From assembly GCA_025716855.1 (NCBI GenBank), contig JAIXMQ010000031.1:292239-356238 (forward strand): a stretch of DNA of 64,000 nt, read 5' to 3'. The notes beneath the pieces were generated by a model, which saw nothing but the letters and a program-made list of their open reading frames with translations, searched no databases and was not told the DNA's origin. The number at the start of each line of letters is the position of its first letter. The first letter of the stretch is position 1. This DNA comes from Pilaira anomala. Taxonomy: Eukaryota > Mucoromycota > Mucoromycetes > Mucorales > Mucoraceae. This document shows positions 61,662 through 64,000 of this stretch, piece by piece. Position numbers and translations under genes: made by a program.

Positions 61662-62661
61662 TATATAAAATAAATAAAAAAAGGATAAAATAAAAATGAG
61701 CTCGAATTTTTTTGATTTTTCTTTTCTTAAGCAGCCCTCGTGCTCCCTCGCTTTTTTGTCCCTTTTTATTTTTATTTTCATTCGTGCTAATTTATTACCT
61801 CAAAAGGGATTTCTTTTATTTTTCTTATTATATATATTATACATATGTGCTAATATATATATATATATCAAAACTTCCCTTTTCATTCTCTTTTGCATTA
61901 AAAAAAAAAAAAAAGCTTTTCTAAGGACAAACAGCGGTGACTAGACCCTTTTTTTTTTGGGGCGGAGAAGAGAAAAGAAAAGGTATAGGACTCTCTCGTT
62001 AACAGTTACCTAAAAAATATGGGGAACAAATTATCTTGTAAACAGAGAAACAAAACGTCAACTAATAGAATACCTTCTTTTAGTTCTTTATAGACCCGTA
62101 AAACTTTAACTTTTTTGCCCTGAAAAAAAAATAAACGTAATGAAATATTAAGGGCACAATTATTATATGAAATATGTCAAAGTGGTCTTTTTATTATTAT
62201 TATTATTATTATTTTGGTGTGGTATATACTTTAACTGGATCCCAGCAGAATACTTTATCCATTTCTCTTTGATTTTAACAATCTATTTCTATCTATATAA
62301 TCATAATTTTTCTTAACTTGGTAGTTAAAGTAATAGAATACATGCACAAAAAATAAAATCTTCTACAGCTTTCCCCCTTTTTTCCTTGTATAAAACGGAG
62401 TTGTAACATAAAACATAAAAAGTGGCGGGTTCTTTTTATCCAGTGCATAAAGTCATGATATGCCTAACTGATGTCAATAATAGTTAGTTTCAAAGTGAGA
62501 AAGATTAAAAAAAATTGACACTTTGTTTGTATCTGTATTAAAAGGAAATGTCATGAGAACATTCACATCACACTAAAACTGTTGAAAACATAAAATTCTT
62601 ATCACATTATATATCATAAGTGCCGACTCGAATAAAATATGTAATTGTTTCAAGAAGTCTT

Positions 62662-62700
<39 letters not shown>

Positions 62701-63737
62701 AAAACTCTGCTATATATGTCTATTCTCAAAATCTCCATATTTGCACGATGAAAACTTAAATTAAATAGAATGCACTTTATGTCAAACAATTATAAACTTT
62801 GACTGTACATACAGGCAGTACTAATTACGCTATGTATATCACGAGCACGATATGAAATACTAAATCAGTGGCCTTCCCCCTTTTTTTTTTTGGAACTAAA
62901 TACACACACTCAAAAAAAAACAAGACATGAGTAAGAGTGGCGTAACATGAAACAAGAAACCGAAAATCTTGGCTGTATATAAACCTTTTTAACCGTGATC
63001 CTGCTTCTAAAAACTAAAAAATAGGCATGGTTTTTTATTTTGGAAATGTTACGAAACTAGTTTCTTTTTCTTTTTTTTTTAGTGGCTGTATACATATATC
63101 CCATTTATTTTAAATTTTGTTTATTGTTATGCCCAAGTGGTTAAGTTTACATAATAAGGTATTTCGATTCAATTTGATTGTTTATATGAAATTCACAGAA
63201 GAATTGATCGATTCATGGGCAAGATAGATCCTTTTAACTTTTCCTTTGCTATTATAAAGATTTAAACCTCTATACCTTATTGTTGATTATAACTTGAGTG
63301 TCACACAAGAATTATTTCAAAAAAGCATGAAATTTATTACATTTGACAACGGTTTTTGGCTTATATCTTTTTCAATATTTATATTTATTCTGATTCTAGT
63401 TCAATTAGAATTAACTGCTTCATAAATTCAAGTACTGTCTCTGTATGATAATAATGCGGTATCAAATGTAATGACTTGACAACAATATCGTTGTAGTTAA
63501 ACAAGTTTTATTTTTTTATTTTAAATGCAGTCAATTCTTTTTTTAAGAAAGTCTAAACTACAGACTAAACCAGTACTTTATGGTTTTACGAAACAGGTGA
63601 ATATGGTACACAAAAGCATAAAAGTCACGATCAACTTGATACCAAACGAATAAATATAAACTTTAATTGATACTCCATTATTTTATCGTTTTCTTTTACA
63701 ACTATATTTTTTATATATCTAAAAAAAAAAAAAAAAA
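61662..63737. other. Intergenic region
   Basis: About 2 kb between divergent genes. It contains a 31-base T run at 62668-62698, (ATT)n at 62192-62214, and AT-rich low-complexity sequence. I see no supported gene or RNA. Confidence 0.5.
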
Positions 63738-64000
63738 ATGGCACCACCATATACCTATCCAGTCTCTGGTATTGTTTATTTCGTAGCTCATCCACAGGTA
63801 CAATGTAAATACTTGGAACAATGGCCGAAAATAATTAACGATCTCGTTTCGCCATTTTTTCTTTCTTTCTGTAGCTGTGGTTAAAGATGTTATGCCCTTT
63901 TCTGCTCACACTTGTCTTTGGCATAGTCTCCTTAGTTCTTTCATTCGTATATCTTTTACCATTACAAGCTCATGCACTAATTCAGGCGAAATGTCCGGTC
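63738..64000 (+). CDS. Rrt8/EI24-like multi-pass membrane protein, 5' part
   Basis: Exon 1 is 63738-63797 (MAPPYTYPVSGIVYFVAHPQ); exon 2 begins at 63875 and runs off the window (LWLKMLCPFLLTLVFGIVSL and onward). The Pro-Val-x-Gly-x-x-Tyr-Phe-x-x-His-Pro opening, followed by LW and a hydrophobic helix, resembles fungal Rrt8/Lds-type (EI24-related) membrane proteins, which are associated with lipid droplets and outer-spore-wall formation in yeast. Only 62 residues are visible, so the family call is tentative. The start follows an 18-base A run. Confidence 0.55.

Overview
The window is eukaryotic nuclear DNA, most likely from a Mucorales-type fungus. The DNA is very AT-rich, introns are short (about 50-75 bp, GT-AG) and often packed with long poly-A or poly-T runs, and gene density is moderate. 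The gene set is fungal: Tvp38, MATE, Dph6 with fused RidA domains, SUR7/PalI, GPR1/FUN34, Gpi8, an NDR/Cbk1-type kinase and a Dma-type FHA-RING protein. The genus cannot be named from sequence alone. All gene models were spliced by hand from reading frames, splice signals and family motifs.

Region 1 (1-7.3 kb): the 3' end of a Tvp38-like gene; a BRI3-like membrane protein; a transposable element carrying a degenerate Fanzor (eukaryotic TnpB relative) between inverted ends with a TA target duplication; an internally deleted Tc1/mariner element; and a MATE transporter.

Region 2 (9-18.3 kb): DPH6 (11 exons), a SUR7/PalI-family membrane protein, two gene remnants, and an acetate-transporter-family gene.

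Region 3 (21.3-28.5 kb): a tandem array of three small paralogous genes of unknown function; a cyclic-nucleotide phosphodiesterase with a receiver-like N-terminus and a C-terminal CaaX box; and the GPI transamidase catalytic subunit GPI8, which has a GC-AG intron.

Region 4 (29.3-51.1 kb): a nested set of inverted repeats. A roughly 6.2-6.7 kb unit U, itself a near-palindrome holding two divergent copies of a serine-rich gene, occurs at 29308-35535 and again inverted at 40464-47145. A flanking unit B, with an HMG-box-like small gene, lies at 35563-40463 and inverted at 47146-51124. B-U'-B' therefore form a palindrome of about 15.5 kb centred near 43.8 kb. Its left arm holds a 0.92 kb insertion absent from the right arm. 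Point and indel differences between the copies argue that they are real, separate copies.

Region 5 (51.3-64 kb): ordinary housekeeping and signalling genes: FYVE protein, NDR kinase, FHA-RING E3 ligase, HD-domain phosphohydrolase, a leucine-rich-repeat protein with a PP1-docking motif, and the 5' end of an Rrt8/EI24-like membrane protein. Neither a CRISPR array nor a convincing tRNA or rRNA gene was found.
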